Assembly: GCA_035285325.1 (NCBI GenBank)
Contig: JAYKJB010000021.1
Location: 82,549 to 146,548 of the forward strand
DNA length: 64,000 nucleotides
Reading direction: 5' to 3'
Origin: Candidatus Sericytochromatia bacterium
Lineage (GTDB): Bacteria; Cyanobacteriota; Sericytochromatia; S15B-MN24; JAQBPE01
Of the stretch, positions 1 to 8,905 are shown piece after piece. Made by a program: the position numbers and the translations under genes. Below the pieces are notes generated by a model. It was given only the letters and a program-made list of their open reading frames with translations, ran no database searches and had not been told where the DNA came from. Within the stretch, counting starts at the first letter, position 1. Every line of letters starts with the position of its first letter.

Positions 1-891
1 ACGGATGAACTGCGAGTCAATGTGGCCCCCACCCCGGGCCCGGCCGTCGAACAATCGGACGATTCGATCCGGATGTATCTGCAGGAAATCGGCAAGCGTC
101 GCCTCATCACGCACGCCGAAGAACTGGAACTCGCTCGGCTGATCTCGCGCGGCGGGGCCGAAGGCGAAAAGGCCAAGCATAAGTTGGTGTCGGCCAACCT
201 TCGGTTGGTCGTGTCCATCGCTCGGAAACATCTGGGTCGCGGGCTTTCCTTCCTGGACTTGATCCAGGAGGGGAACATGGGACTGATGCGAGCGGCCGAG
301 AAGTACGACTACCGCAAGGGTTACAAGTTCTCCACCTATGCCACCTGGTGGATCCGTCAGGCCATCACCCGGGCCATCGCGGACCAGGGCCGGACCATTC
401 GGGTCCCCGTCCACATGGTGGAGACCATCAGCCGCGTGAAGAAGACCATTCGCCTGATGAGCCAGAAGCTGGGTCGTCAACCCAATGAAACGGAAGTAGC
501 GGAAGAGCTGCAGATCACGGTCGAAAAGCTGCGCGAGATCACCAAGGCTGACCAGGAGCCCGTCTCGCTGGAAACGCCCATCGGTAAGGAAGAAGATTCC
601 CGTCTGGGGGACATCATCCGAGACCAGCACACGGCGAGCCCGCCGGCCACCGCCCTGCAACGCATGCTCTGCGAAGACGTCAACAATCTGCTGGAAACCC
701 ACCTCACCGAGCGCGAACGCTACGTCGTTCGACGTCGCTTCGGGTTGGACGGCGGCCAACAGCGCACGCTGGAAGGCATCGGACACGACATGGGCGTGAC
801 CCGTGAGCGGGTTCGTCAGATCGAGGCCAAGGCGCTCAATAAGCTCCGCATGTCGCTCCAAAAAGAGCAACTGCGCGGCTACCTCAGTTGA
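1..891 (+). CDS. rpoD: Primary sigma factor RpoD/SigA (5' end outside window)
   Basis: Group-1 sigma-70 factor that gives RNA polymerase promoter specificity. The frame is open to base 1, so the gene probably starts upstream; a GTG at 22 is the first possible internal start but lacks a clear ribosome-binding site. Region 1.2 begins at [12 protein letters not shown]. Regions 2.1-2.4 follow, with [15 protein letters not shown] and the -10-reading helix [17 protein letters not shown]. Region 3 contains [14 protein letters not shown], and region 4 has [15 protein letters not shown] and the -35-reading helix [15 protein letters not shown]. The region 1.2 and 3 wording resembles cyanobacterial SigA, which is the best lineage hint in the window. 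A hairpin terminator follows. Identity is certain; the start is not. Confidence 0.95.
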   Translation, partial: TDELRVNVAPTPGPAVEQSDDSIRMYLQEIGKRRLITHAEELELARLISRGGAEGEKAKHKLVSANLRLVVSIARKHLGRGLSFLDLIQEGNMGLMRAAEKYDYRKGYKFSTYATWWIRQAITRAIADQGRTIRVPVHMVETISRVKKTIRLMSQKLGRQPNETEVAEELQITVEKLREITKADQEPVSLETPIGKEEDSRLGDIIRDQHTASPPATALQRMLCEDVNNLLETHLTERERYVVRRRFGLDGGQQRTLEGIGHDMGVTRERVRQIEAKALNKLRMSLQKEQLRGYLS

Positions 892-918
892 ATCAGCCAG
901 TCAATCCTGTCATGGAAG

Positions 919-951
919 AGACCGCCAGGGCGAACGCTCTGGCGGTCTTTG
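919..951 (+). terminator. Rho-independent terminator after rpoD
   Basis: A perfect 10-bp inverted repeat (AGACCGCCAG at 919-928, CTGGCGGTCT at 939-948) with a 10-nt loop and a short T-rich tail, 28 nt after the rpoD stop. Confidence 0.75.
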
Positions 952-1017
952 GTATGGGCGGGAAGAGGCGCGCGGGGACTTCCGCCCCCCCCCTTCAGAG
1001 AGGGCAGCCGGAAGCCA

Positions 1018-1599
1018 TCAATCCACCCGTGGCTTGCGCCCGACCAACAGACAGCTTTGCCGGCCCCAGGTGTGGGTCCAACGACGATAGAACTCGATGG
1101 TGAAATACCGGCTCATCCTGCGCCGAACATCAGAAAGAGTCTGCGCAGAGGCGGGGCGTTTGCGCCAGAAGAAAAGCCAGTTCACCAAGCGGGTCCAAGG
1201 ACGATGCGCCGTGGGGTCCACATCGTGCCAGTACAGCCTGCCCTCCGGCTTCAAGACGCGATCCAGTTCGTCAAGGACCAGGTCGGGACGGGGCAGAGCG
1301 TGCTGGGAACCATAGGCGATCACCAGGTCGAAATATTCATCCGCAAAGGGTATCAGGGGCTGACTCAGCCGAAAAAATAGAAAATTCTTCCGCTGCACCT
1401 GGGCCATCAAGCGCTCCACCCGTTGAAGCGGGACCTGCGAAAAGTCCACCGCCACCAATTCGCTGGAGCGAGCAAGCTGATCCGCCATCGCCGGGGTGAA
1501 GGCCCCGCGATCGCAGCCGACGTAAAGAATTCGGTCGCCCGGACGGATGGGAGCCGACCGAAGCACGGCTTCGTGCATTCGATGGAGATGATGCCGCAT
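1018..1599 (-). CDS. Class I SAM-dependent methyltransferase
   Basis: A 193-residue protein with the class I methyltransferase fold (Methyltransf_11-like). The SAM-binding motif I is RILYVGCDRGAF near residue 33, followed by an acidic end of strand 2 (VAVDFS) and a motif IV-like FDLVIAYGSQHAL. LKPEGRLYWHDVD is the usual post-motif III segment. The ATG at 1599 is chosen because GGAG lies 5-6 nt upstream; a TTG at 1626 is in frame but has no Shine-Dalgarno. The C-terminal third is rich in Trp, Arg and Phe. The substrate cannot be told from sequence. It stands alone, convergent with rpoD. Confidence 0.8.
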   Translation of the reverse strand: MRHHLHRMHEAVLRSAPIRPGDRILYVGCDRGAFTPAMADQLARSSELVAVDFSQVPLQRVERLMAQVQRKNFLFFRLSQPLIPFADEYFDLVIAYGSQHALPRPDLVLDELDRVLKPEGRLYWHDVDPTAHRPWTRLVNWLFFWRKRPASAQTLSDVRRRMSRYFTIEFYRRWTHTWGRQSCLLVGRKPRVD

Positions 1600-1773
1600 G
1601 TAAACTCCACGGAGCGAACCAGACAAGCCCGGCCCGGGGCATTATACCCCCCTCCCATCGGGCATGGACATCCGCCTGAACGTCCCTCTTCAACAGTCCC
1701 TCCGCATCACAACCACGCGACATTAACAGCGATTTAACGCAAGCTTCGCCAGGATGCGTCTCATAAGGCAGGT

Positions 1774-2814
1774 GTGGCCTGGGAGAGGGCCCATCACATG
1801 GGGAAGAGGAGCGTGGAGCCGATTCCAGCCAACCCAGCAAGCTTGACGCCAGCCAGCGTAGACCCGGTGGTCGAATCGAAAGTGGCCATGGCGGCCAAGG
1901 CCCTGCCCGTCCTGAGCAGCGCTGCCTCCGCCTTGAAGGCGGCCCAAAACGACGACCCGGTCAAACTGGCAGCCGACGCCTTGCAACTCGGCGCCGATAC
2001 GCTGGCCACCCATGCCTCCGCCGCTGCGTCACTCAGTGGGAGCAGCGCGCTTCTACGCGGCCTCACCAACGTCGTCAAGGGTGACACCTATGGAGCGGCC
2101 GCCGCGATGTCGCTCGCGGCCGACAAACTCGCCCCGCGCATCGCCAGCAAGGGCTTGGGGGCCCTGGCCGCTGCCTGGCTGCTGAACAGTGGCGACGAGA
2201 AGGTCAAATCACAGGTCGTTCAAGTCGGCAAACATGTTCAGACCATCATCGAGCCACGGGCCAGCGGGGCGCAACGGGCCAAAGCAGCCGTGGACGCCGG
2301 GGTCGGCCTGGTGGACCTGGCCGTCGTCGCGCGAACCCTCTGCGTGTCGGTTCTGGCGATCGCACGCTTCGCCCTCAAACTGGCCGGCCGCAGTGACTGG
2401 CTGGCTCCCACGGCCAACAGCCTCCTGTCCGCCGCTGGGGAAATGGCCAAAACACCGGGCGGTCGTTGGCTGGGCAACATGAACCGCATCTTGCCGGCTC
2501 TGAACGTGGCAGGAGTCGCCATCTCAGCGAAAACCATGATCGATGTCTTCCGACAGCCACACGCTTCCTCCCTCAGCAAGGTGCTGTCCATCAGCAGCCT
2601 GGCCACCGCAGGCATTGCCCTTTGGGCCGGATTCAGCCTGCCGGCCTTGCCCTTCCTGATCATCATCGCGACGAGCATCGGGCTCGACTTCTGGCTCGCG
2701 GCGAGTCGCCAACGAGACGCGAAGCCCCAGCCGGCAGATAAGGCAAACACGCCACCCACCACGGTCAGCCGGCCCCAGCGAAATATCCAAGGCCGCAGAC
2801 TGAGCGTCGTTTAA
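1774..2814 (+). CDS. Ala-rich hypothetical protein with C-terminal membrane segments
   Basis: I do not recognise a family. The 346-residue product is very rich in Ala, Leu and Ser and predicted mostly helical. Two or three hydrophobic stretches lie in the last third (for example IALWAGFSLPALPFLIIIA), followed by a basic, proline-rich tail. There is no signal peptide. The GTG start at 1774 has AAGG 5 nt upstream; an ATG at 1798 is the alternative. Its length, composition and helical repeats suggest a membrane-associated or envelope protein, but function is unknown. Codon use is like that of its neighbours. Confidence 0.55.
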   Translation: MAWERAHHMGKRSVEPIPANPASLTPASVDPVVESKVAMAAKALPVLSSAASALKAAQNDDPVKLAADALQLGADTLATHASAAASLSGSSALLRGLTNVVKGDTYGAAAAMSLAADKLAPRIASKGLGALAAAWLLNSGDEKVKSQVVQVGKHVQTIIEPRASGAQRAKAAVDAGVGLVDLAVVARTLCVSVLAIARFALKLAGRSDWLAPTANSLLSAAGEMAKTPGGRWLGNMNRILPALNVAGVAISAKTMIDVFRQPHASSLSKVLSISSLATAGIALWAGFSLPALPFLIIIATSIGLDFWLAASRQRDAKPQPADKANTPPTTVSRPQRNIQGRRLSVV

Positions 2815-3054
2815 CCGCGACCCAGGGATTTCCTCATGGAGCAGACTTGAGTCGCGACGTGATCGCGCCGATTCAAGATCTACTTAGGTGGTACAAGAAG
2901 CTTGTGACGCTTTGATGACAAGCATTTCGGCAGTTTTCGTCCGACCCAGGAAAAAAACTTGTGTCAAAGATCACAGAGTCGAGATTCAAGACGCTCCTAG
3001 ACTGGTTCTAAATGTGCAAAATTCACAGGGTAGGGTCTTAGGAGGTTCGGTAAG

Positions 3055-4332
3055 GTGGAACGGCTCGTCATCGAAGGTGGACAGACGCTCAAGGGACGGG
3101 TGCGCATCAGCGGGGCAAAGAATTCGGCCCTGGCACTGATTGCTGGCACTGTGCTGTCGGAGGGCGTGGTCGAGCTGTCGAACGTCCCCGATTTGCTGGA
3201 CGTCCGCGTGATCTCCGAAGTGCTCGGTCACCTCGGGGCTGAAGTTTCCTTTGCGAATGGCTGTCTGCGCGTGGATGGCAGCGGCGTCAATCAGTACGCG
3301 GCCCCCTACGACCTCGTGACCCGCATGCGCGCCTCGTTCTTCGTGCTGGGGCCGGTCCTGGCTCGCATGGGACGCGCCAAGATTCCTCTCCCGGGCGGTT
3401 GCGCGATCGGGTCTCGCCCGGTTGACCTCCATCTCAAGGGGCTGCGAGCGCTGGGCGCCACGGTTCAGATCGAGCACGGCTTCGTGGAAGCCTATGCGGA
3501 CCGCCTCTATGGTGCCAACATCTATCTCGACTACCCCAGCGTTGGGGCGACGGAAAACATCATGATGGCCGCCTCGCTCGCCGATGGCATCACGGTGATT
3601 GAAAATTGCGCCCAAGAGCCAGAAATTGTCGACCTGGCCGACATGCTCAATGCGATGGGGGCAGACATCCGTGGCGTTGGGACGGAACAGATTGTCATTC
3701 ACGGAGTCGAGCGTCTCGGCGGGTGCCGCCATCGGGTCATTCCCGATCGCATTGAAGCCGGTACCTTCATGATGGCTGCCGCCATCACGCGGGGTGAACT
3801 CCGTCTTGAGGGCGTTCGCGTCGACCACATGCAAGCCGTTGTCAGTAAGCTGACCGAGGCGGGTGTGTTGATCCAACCCGACGGTCCAGACAGCGTGATT
3901 GTCAAAGGCCACGAAGATTTGCGCCCCGTGGACGTGCGCACGATGCCCTACCCGGGCTTCCCGACCGATCTGCAGGCCCCCATGATGGCCCTGTTGGCGA
4001 CCATCCCTGGAACCAGCATGATCAGTGAAACGGTGTTTGAAAACCGCTTCCTCCACGTCGACGAATTGCTGCGGATGGGCGCTTGCATCAAGACCGAAGG
4101 AAACGCGGCGGTCATTTTGGGGAGTCGCCGCTTGACCGGGGCTCCGGTCAAGGCGACTGACCTGCGCGCCGGTGCCGCACTGATCATCGCCGCCTTGGCG
4201 GCACAGGGTGGAACGCAGATCTCTGGTCTTCACCACATCGACCGCGGTTACGAGTCGATCGAGCAGAAATTCACGACAGGCGGCGGTGTCCTGAAGCGCT
4301 CCACCGTCACGGATTCTCTGCTGGTCAGTTAA
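3055..4332 (+). CDS. murA: UDP-N-acetylglucosamine 1-carboxyvinyltransferase MurA
   Basis: Catalyses the first committed step of peptidoglycan synthesis, transfer of enolpyruvate from PEP to UDP-GlcNAc in the cytoplasm. The 425-residue length is typical. The substrate-binding Lys22 lies in SGAKNSAL, and the catalytic loop [15 protein letters not shown] carries Cys116, so the enzyme keeps the fosfomycin-sensitive Cys rather than Asp. The late motifs [21 protein letters not shown] and [13 protein letters not shown] are intact. The GTG start follows AGGAGG at 3040-3045 by 9 nt. It is followed 12 nt later by a phosphodiester glycosidase gene on the same strand, so the two may be co-transcribed. 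Confidence 0.97.
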   Translation: MERLVIEGGQTLKGRVRISGAKNSALALIAGTVLSEGVVELSNVPDLLDVRVISEVLGHLGAEVSFANGCLRVDGSGVNQYAAPYDLVTRMRASFFVLGPVLARMGRAKIPLPGGCAIGSRPVDLHLKGLRALGATVQIEHGFVEAYADRLYGANIYLDYPSVGATENIMMAASLADGITVIENCAQEPEIVDLADMLNAMGADIRGVGTEQIVIHGVERLGGCRHRVIPDRIEAGTFMMAAAITRGELRLEGVRVDHMQAVVSKLTEAGVLIQPDGPDSVIVKGHEDLRPVDVRTMPYPGFPTDLQAPMMALLATIPGTSMISETVFENRFLHVDELLRMGACIKTEGNAAVILGSRRLTGAPVKATDLRAGAALIIAALAAQGGTQISGLHHIDRGYESIEQKFTTGGGVLKRSTVTDSLLVS

Positions 4333-4344
4333 ACGCTCCCCGTC

Positions 4345-5814
4345 GTGTTGGGGGAAACGCACCCGGTGGCCGGCCGCGTCGTGGCGCTTGCTCTGTGGCT
4401 CGTGCTCGCCTGCCCGTCCGCCGCTGCGGCTGACCCAACTTTGTCGGGCCCGGATGACCCCGCTCTGCCGCCATCGGCGAGCGGGGCACCCGCTTCTTGG
4501 CGCGAGCAGGGAGCGGAGGTGGAGTTGCGCCTGCCCGGCCCGGCGGACACATCCTTCGAGGAGCGCGCCTCGGAGGAGTGCTGGCGATTGCGCGTGGCTT
4601 CCGCCACCGTGCCAAGTGGCCTGCAGATCTTGGACCATCGCGTGTTGGGCCGAGCCGGTGTGGAGGTGGGCGAATCGGAATACACGCTGGTATTGCCCTG
4701 GAAATACTGGTGTCCCAGCACCGTGACCCGAACCGAGACGGGTCTGACGGTCCGATTTTCCATTTATTTCGACCAGCGCACCACCGATGCCATCGCCCCT
4801 GGCGTGACCTACGAGCGGACGCGGCGAGCTTCTCACGAGGGGCCATTGGCCGCCCATCTGATTCGCATCGCCAGACGGCCAGGATCAAGCGAGGTGGTGC
4901 CCGTCAGCGCTGGCTCGTCTCTTGGCAGCGTGGAGACAGTCTCGGCGATGGCGCGACGCAGTCGGGCAATCGCGGGGATCAATGGCGCTTACTTCTCCAC
5001 GCGTTCAGGACACCCCTTGGGCCTTCTGATGATCGATCGCGAATTGTGGACAGGCCCTTTATTCCATCGAAGTGCGCTATTCCTGGCACCCGATAGGGCC
5101 ATGGTCGGGCCGACCTCCTTGTCCGAGCGGGTGGTGCTTTCCTCAGGCGAGTCATACGACCTGGATGGCATCAATCTGCCACGAGGAGCCAATCGCCTGG
5201 TAGCCTACACCTCTCGCTACGGGAACCGAACTGGAACCCCACCGGATGGACGTGAATGGTTGCTGGATGCTGAGGGCGGAATCCTGAATACCGTGACCGG
5301 CAACGGGGAAATTCCCCCCAGCGGCCGGGTCCTCTCCGCCCACGGGCAAGTGGCCGATTGGCTTTCAAACCGTCTCAAGCTGGGGCAACGCCTGGTCTTC
5401 AAGCAGCCCTTGTTCGAGTTGATGCCCAACGTCCGCCACATCATTGGAGCGGGACCGCGTTTGCTGATGAACGGGCGCATCGAATTGCTGACCGAGCGCG
5501 AGCAATTTCGTGCGGACGTGGGCATCGGCCGTGCCCCTCGGACGGCAGTTGGCATCACGGCCGATGGGGATTTGCTGCTGCTGGTGGTGGACGGACGATC
5601 CCCCAGACACAGTGTGGGTCTGACGCTTCTGGAACTGGCCGAGTTTCTTCGGGAGCGCGGGGCCGTGGACGCGCTGAACTTCGACGGAGGCGGGTCTGCG
5701 GCCATGACGATTCGCGGAGAACTGGTCAGTCGTCCATCCGATGGAGCAGAGCGACCCGTGGCAAATGCGCTGCTGGTGATACCCTCCCCAGGGCGTGCTG
5801 CCGCTGCCCCGTAA
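4345..5814 (+). CDS. Secreted phosphodiester glycosidase (NAGPA-family)
   Basis: A 489-residue exported protein. An N-terminal hydrophobic stretch (RVVALALWLVLACPSAAAA) ends in an AxA-like cleavage site. The C-terminal half is the phosphodiester glycosidase domain related to the mannose-6-phosphate uncovering enzyme and to bacterial exopolysaccharide proteins. Family hallmarks are INGAYFSTRSGHPLGLLM, a central RTAVGITADGDLLLLVVDG and the terminal NFDGGGSAAMTIRGEL with SDGAERPVANAL. It probably trims envelope glycans or glycolipids outside the cell. The first ~150 residues are a less conserved accessory domain. It lies 12 nt after murA and 14 nt before a NUDIX gene, so the three may form an operon. 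Confidence 0.85.
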   Translation: MLGETHPVAGRVVALALWLVLACPSAAAADPTLSGPDDPALPPSASGAPASWREQGAEVELRLPGPADTSFEERASEECWRLRVASATVPSGLQILDHRVLGRAGVEVGESEYTLVLPWKYWCPSTVTRTETGLTVRFSIYFDQRTTDAIAPGVTYERTRRASHEGPLAAHLIRIARRPGSSEVVPVSAGSSLGSVETVSAMARRSRAIAGINGAYFSTRSGHPLGLLMIDRELWTGPLFHRSALFLAPDRAMVGPTSLSERVVLSSGESYDLDGINLPRGANRLVAYTSRYGNRTGTPPDGREWLLDAEGGILNTVTGNGEIPPSGRVLSAHGQVADWLSNRLKLGQRLVFKQPLFELMPNVRHIIGAGPRLLMNGRIELLTEREQFRADVGIGRAPRTAVGITADGDLLLLVVDGRSPRHSVGLTLLELAEFLRERGAVDALNFDGGGSAAMTIRGELVSRPSDGAERPVANALLVIPSPGRAAAAP

Positions 5815-5828
5815 GAAAGGCCAACCCC

Positions 5829-6323
5829 ATGCCCTACACGCCCATCCTCGGAACCCTGGCCTACGTTCGAGATGCCAGCCGGTCTCAGGTGTTGCTGGTC
5901 CATCGGAACGCCCGGCAAGACGATGCCCACCTGGGAAAATGGAACGGACTGGGCGGAAAGATGGAACCAGACGAGAGTCCGGTGTCCTGTATTCGTCGTG
6001 AGCTGATGGAAGAAGCCGGGATTGTGGTAGAGGCGATGGCGTTGCGCGGCACGATCAACTGGCCGGGGTTTGGCCCAAATGGAGAAAACTGGTTTGGCTT
6101 CATCTTTCTGGTCGATGCGTTCGAGGGAACGCCTTGGACCAGAAACGAGGAGGGCTCGCTCTGCTGGCATCCCATCAGCGCCCTTCTCAGCGGTGAGTTG
6201 CCGCTCTGGGAGGGCGATCGCCATTTCCTGCCGCTGGTCTTTGACGAGGATCCGCGACCTTTCCACGGCGTCATGCCGTATGCCCACGGCCGCCCGACCG
6301 ACTGGCAGTTCGCACGCCTCTGA
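5829..6323 (+). CDS. NUDIX hydrolase (8-oxo-dGTP diphosphatase-like)
   Basis: A 164-residue cytoplasmic nucleoside-diphosphate-X hydrolase. The Nudix box is complete at residues 43-65: Gly43, five residues, Glu49, seven residues, then Arg57-Glu58-Leu-x-Glu61-Glu62-x-Gly-Ile. The flanking KWNGLGGKMEPDES and the C-terminal FDEDP...FHGVMPY resemble the MTH1/MutT group that cleans oxidised dGTP or 2-hydroxy-dATP. The ATG at 5829 is chosen over longer frames because AAAGG lies upstream and the longer version would overlap the preceding gene. It follows the phosphodiester glycosidase by 14 nt. Confidence 0.9.
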   Translation: MPYTPILGTLAYVRDASRSQVLLVHRNARQDDAHLGKWNGLGGKMEPDESPVSCIRRELMEEAGIVVEAMALRGTINWPGFGPNGENWFGFIFLVDAFEGTPWTRNEEGSLCWHPISALLSGELPLWEGDRHFLPLVFDEDPRPFHGVMPYAHGRPTDWQFARL

Positions 6324-6401
6324 GAGCCAGCCGACCGCTGGTGATCGGAGTGACCTCCAGGCTGGTCTTCGGGTGTGAGGGCTCCCACCCGCCCCCAGGA
6401 G

Positions 6402-7070
6402 TCAGGACTTGGGTTTGACCACCAAGCGTCCAGGGGTGATCGTCAGAGTAAAGTCCTGACCTCCAGTGCCAGCCAGCATCGCCTTGGGCAACATGAAGCC
6501 GTCTGGATTCACCGAGGCATAGAACGCCCCGCTGGCGTTGGGGTCATAGGGCAGCACTTCGATCACGTCCCCGTTCTGGATGATCGTCACCTGAGTGGTT
6601 CCACTCTTGAGCAACTCTGCCTTCTTGACCAACCCGGAACCGATCCGCATCCGCCCGGATGCATCCACCTTTCGATCGAGCACCTGACCATCTGACCGAC
6701 CCGCGTCGTCCGTCTTCTCCAGCGCCGGGCTCGGAGCCGCGGAGGGAACACTCGTCACGGGTTTCGGGGGAGGCGGGGAGACCGGCTCCGCACTCGCCGC
6801 CCGCACGGGCGGCGGGGGAGCCGCCGCGGCAGGCATCTGATTGGCAAGGCCCGCGATGCTGGTGACGCCCTGCGCCTCGAGGGCTTGCAGCAAGCCTCGA
6901 ACCTGGGCGCGCACCACCTCTTTGGTGTTATCACTCAAGCCTGGGTAAGGCTTCAACCACGGATGGGTTTTGAACTCCGCACTCAACCGGGGGCCGAACA
7001 CCCAGCCCTGGCGTGCCATTGCGACGAACCAGGCCTGATGTGATGCCTCGGCGAGCTTTTCGAAATCCAT
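6402..7070 (-). CDS. RyR-domain protein with Pro/Ala linker
   Basis: A 222-residue protein in three parts. Residues 1-65 match the RyR repeat domain first seen in ryanodine receptors: a His-x2-Trp start (ASHQAW), GWVFGPRLSAEFKTHPWL, then LKPYPGLSDNTKEVVR. Residues 80-125 are a Pro/Ala/Ser-rich linker. The last 90 residues contain DASGRMRIGSGLVKK and a beta-rich tail that I cannot assign. The ATG at 7070 has AGGGG 9 nt upstream. There is no signal peptide or membrane segment. RyR domains in bacteria are scattered and mostly uncharacterised. The gene lies 161 nt downstream of another minus-strand gene (7232-7651). Confidence 0.7.
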   Translation of the reverse strand: MDFEKLAEASHQAWFVAMARQGWVFGPRLSAEFKTHPWLKPYPGLSDNTKEVVRAQVRGLLQALEAQGVTSIAGLANQMPAAAAPPPPVRAASAEPVSPPPPKPVTSVPSAAPSPALEKTDDAGRSDGQVLDRKVDASGRMRIGSGLVKKAELLKSGTTQVTIIQNGDVIEVLPYDPNASGAFYASVNPDGFMLPKAMLAGTGGQDFTLTITPGRLVVKPKS

Positions 7071-7231
7071 ATTCGCTGACCCCTATGTGATGCCTTGTCC
7101 GGCGCTGGCCCGGGAGGGAAGGCTGCTTCGCCTTCACGGGCCAAATTTTAGCCGTCTCCAGGCACCATTGCAGGGTCATGGATCACGTTGAGGGGAGTTT
7201 GTTTCAAACCTTGCCGGCAAGCACGCAAGCC

Positions 7232-7651
7232 TCAGGGGGCTTGGAGCCTTTTCGCCACGGCTTCAGCGGTAGGGGGATACCAGCGACGATTGGCGTCCCT
7301 CGCCCCAATCACGAGCTCCACCTTTTTGATGTGCGCGGGGTTGCCGTCATTGGCGATCAGCAAGGCCGTGTAGGTCCCTTGAGGAATCAGACGCAGGGAC
7401 CCCACCGCCAGCGGCGGCTCCGTCAACAAGCCATTGACGGACACCCGGCCAAACTCATCCACCTGAGCCGACGTTTGCTGAAGGCGAAGGGCGGGAAAAT
7501 CGGCCGCCACCATGCGGGCCTCGTGCTGTCGCAGCGCTGCCCGTGAATAAGCCTGCCACCAGAAGGTGGTTGCCAACAACAGGGTCGCTCCGATCGCCAG
7601 CAGCCAACGGTTACGGACTTGCTTCGCAGCATCGGCGGGGTCTTGAATCAC
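7232..7651 (-). CDS. Small membrane-anchored hypothetical protein
   Basis: A 139-residue protein with one N-terminal transmembrane helix (WLLAIGATLLLATTFWWQ, about residues 16-33) preceded by positive charges. A soluble domain of about 100 residues follows and probably faces the outside. Its C-terminal half has a beta-rich pattern (SLRLIPQGTYTALLIAND). I do not recognise a family. The GTG start has a strong GAGGAGG 9 nt upstream. It is divergent from the 2-oxoacid dehydrogenase genes. Confidence 0.6.
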   Translation of the reverse strand: MIQDPADAAKQVRNRWLLAIGATLLLATTFWWQAYSRAALRQHEARMVAADFPALRLQQTSAQVDEFGRVSVNGLLTEPPLAVGSLRLIPQGTYTALLIANDGNPAHIKKVELVIGARDANRRWYPPTAEAVAKRLQAP

Positions 7652-7775
7652 TGGAGGTCGCCTCCTCAGAAGGGGTGACGTGGGTCAGACGCCCACCAGC
7701 CACCACGCGGACCTTCATTGTACGCGCTTGCCATCACGAAGGGCCAATCAGGGCGATGAGCCCCCGGAGCGGGCG

Positions 7776-7803
7776 TTCCCAGCGCCGAAAGCTGTGATAC
7801 ACT
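7776..7803 (+). promoter_or_regulatory. Possible sigma-70 promoter for the E1/aconitase operon
   Basis: TTCCCA at 7776-7781, a 16-nt spacer and TACACT at 7798-7803 preceded by an extended -10 TGA. This is about 50 nt before the E1 alpha start, in the gap between divergent genes. The hexamers are imperfect. Confidence 0.35.
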
Positions 7804-7854
7804 GAAGAGCTCTCGAACGGCCATCCGGATGAGGAAACAAGAAGGAATTCCCAA

Positions 7855-8898
7855 ATGACCACCCACCCAGAAGCCAGCGCCGCGCCCGTCCACCGAGCGC
7901 CCGACCTGACACCTGACCTCAAAAAAAAGATGTACGAGGCGATGGTGACGAGCCGGGTCATCGACGAGGTGACCATCTCGATGAACCGCTCTGGCCAAGG
8001 CTTCTTCTGGATCGGTGGTCCCGGGGAAGAGGCCTTCGGCGTCAGTTTGGGCATGCAGGTCAAAAAAGGCTGCGGGCCGGACTTCGACTACCTGCACCTG
8101 CACTACCGAAGCAATCCCATCTTGGTGGCGATGGGCGCTCGCCCGATCGACACGCTGCGGCAGATGCGCTCCACCCAAACCGACCCATATTCAGGGGGTC
8201 GGAACTTCGTGAACCACTACGCCATTCACGCCTGGAATGTCACGCCGGTGACGCCAACCATCGAGACCCAGTACGTCATGGCGCCCGGGACCGCTTGGGT
8301 GCAAAAACGGCACGGCGGGGACGGTCTCACCATCGTGAACGGGGGAGACGCCGGCTCGGCGGAAGGAGACTTCGCCTCCTGTCTCAACTGGGCAACCCGG
8401 CCTGGCTGCGAGTTGCCTATCCTGATCATCGTCAATCACAACGGCTTTGGTATTTCCACCCCGGCAGGCCAGGTTCAGAGCAGTGGCAACCTGGCTCGGC
8501 GTGCGGAGCCCTACGGCATTCGCTGGGCGGTGGTCGATGGCAATGATGTGCTCGAAAGTTGGAAAGCCATTGCGGAGGCGATGTACTACATTCGGACCGA
8601 GCGAAAGCCGTTCTGTCTTCAGGCCAACGTCAGTCGCCTGCACGGTCACTCTTCGGCCTCTGGGGGCAACCGAGTGCCCGATGAGGTCGATCCGATTCTC
8701 CGTTTTGAAGCCCATCTCGAGGAAGAGGGCCTGCTCTCTCGGGCAGAATGCGAAGCCACCTGGGAACGCATCCGGGCGCAGATGAAGGACGACCTGAGGC
8801 AGGTGCTGTCCGAACCCCTGGCCACCGACCGCGACCGGTTCATTTATTTCGACGGCGAGCGTCCCGAATTCGTCTCGCCCGACGTCTCTGCGAGGTAA
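7855..8898 (+). CDS. 2-oxoacid (branched-chain type) dehydrogenase E1 alpha subunit
   Basis: Thiamine diphosphate-dependent E1 alpha, which decarboxylates a 2-oxoacid and passes the acyl group to lipoyl-E2. The 347-residue length fits. The TPP motif starts at GDAGSAEGDF and closes about 30 residues later with VNHNGFGISTP. That ending resembles branched-chain oxoacid dehydrogenase (NNGYAISTP) more than pyruvate dehydrogenase, although GDA replaces the usual GDG/GEG. The regulatory-loop region HGHSSASG is present. The ATG follows AAGGA. E1 beta starts 7 nt after the stop. No E2 or E3 gene is nearby, so those subunits must be encoded elsewhere. IcmF at 16.7 kb would use the isobutyryl-CoA such a complex can make from valine. 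Confidence 0.88.
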   Translation: MTTHPEASAAPVHRAPDLTPDLKKKMYEAMVTSRVIDEVTISMNRSGQGFFWIGGPGEEAFGVSLGMQVKKGCGPDFDYLHLHYRSNPILVAMGARPIDTLRQMRSTQTDPYSGGRNFVNHYAIHAWNVTPVTPTIETQYVMAPGTAWVQKRHGGDGLTIVNGGDAGSAEGDFASCLNWATRPGCELPILIIVNHNGFGISTPAGQVQSSGNLARRAEPYGIRWAVVDGNDVLESWKAIAEAMYYIRTERKPFCLQANVSRLHGHSSASGGNRVPDEVDPILRFEAHLEEEGLLSRAECEATWERIRAQMKDDLRQVLSEPLATDRDRFIYFDGERPEFVSPDVSAR

Positions 8899-8905
8899 TG
8901 ACATC

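Noticed and set aside
2986-4857. 623-residue minus-strand open frame across murA
   Set aside because: It is antisense to an unmistakable murA; its product is low in hydrophobic order, His/Arg/Gln-rich and matches no family. It is a GC-rich shadow frame.
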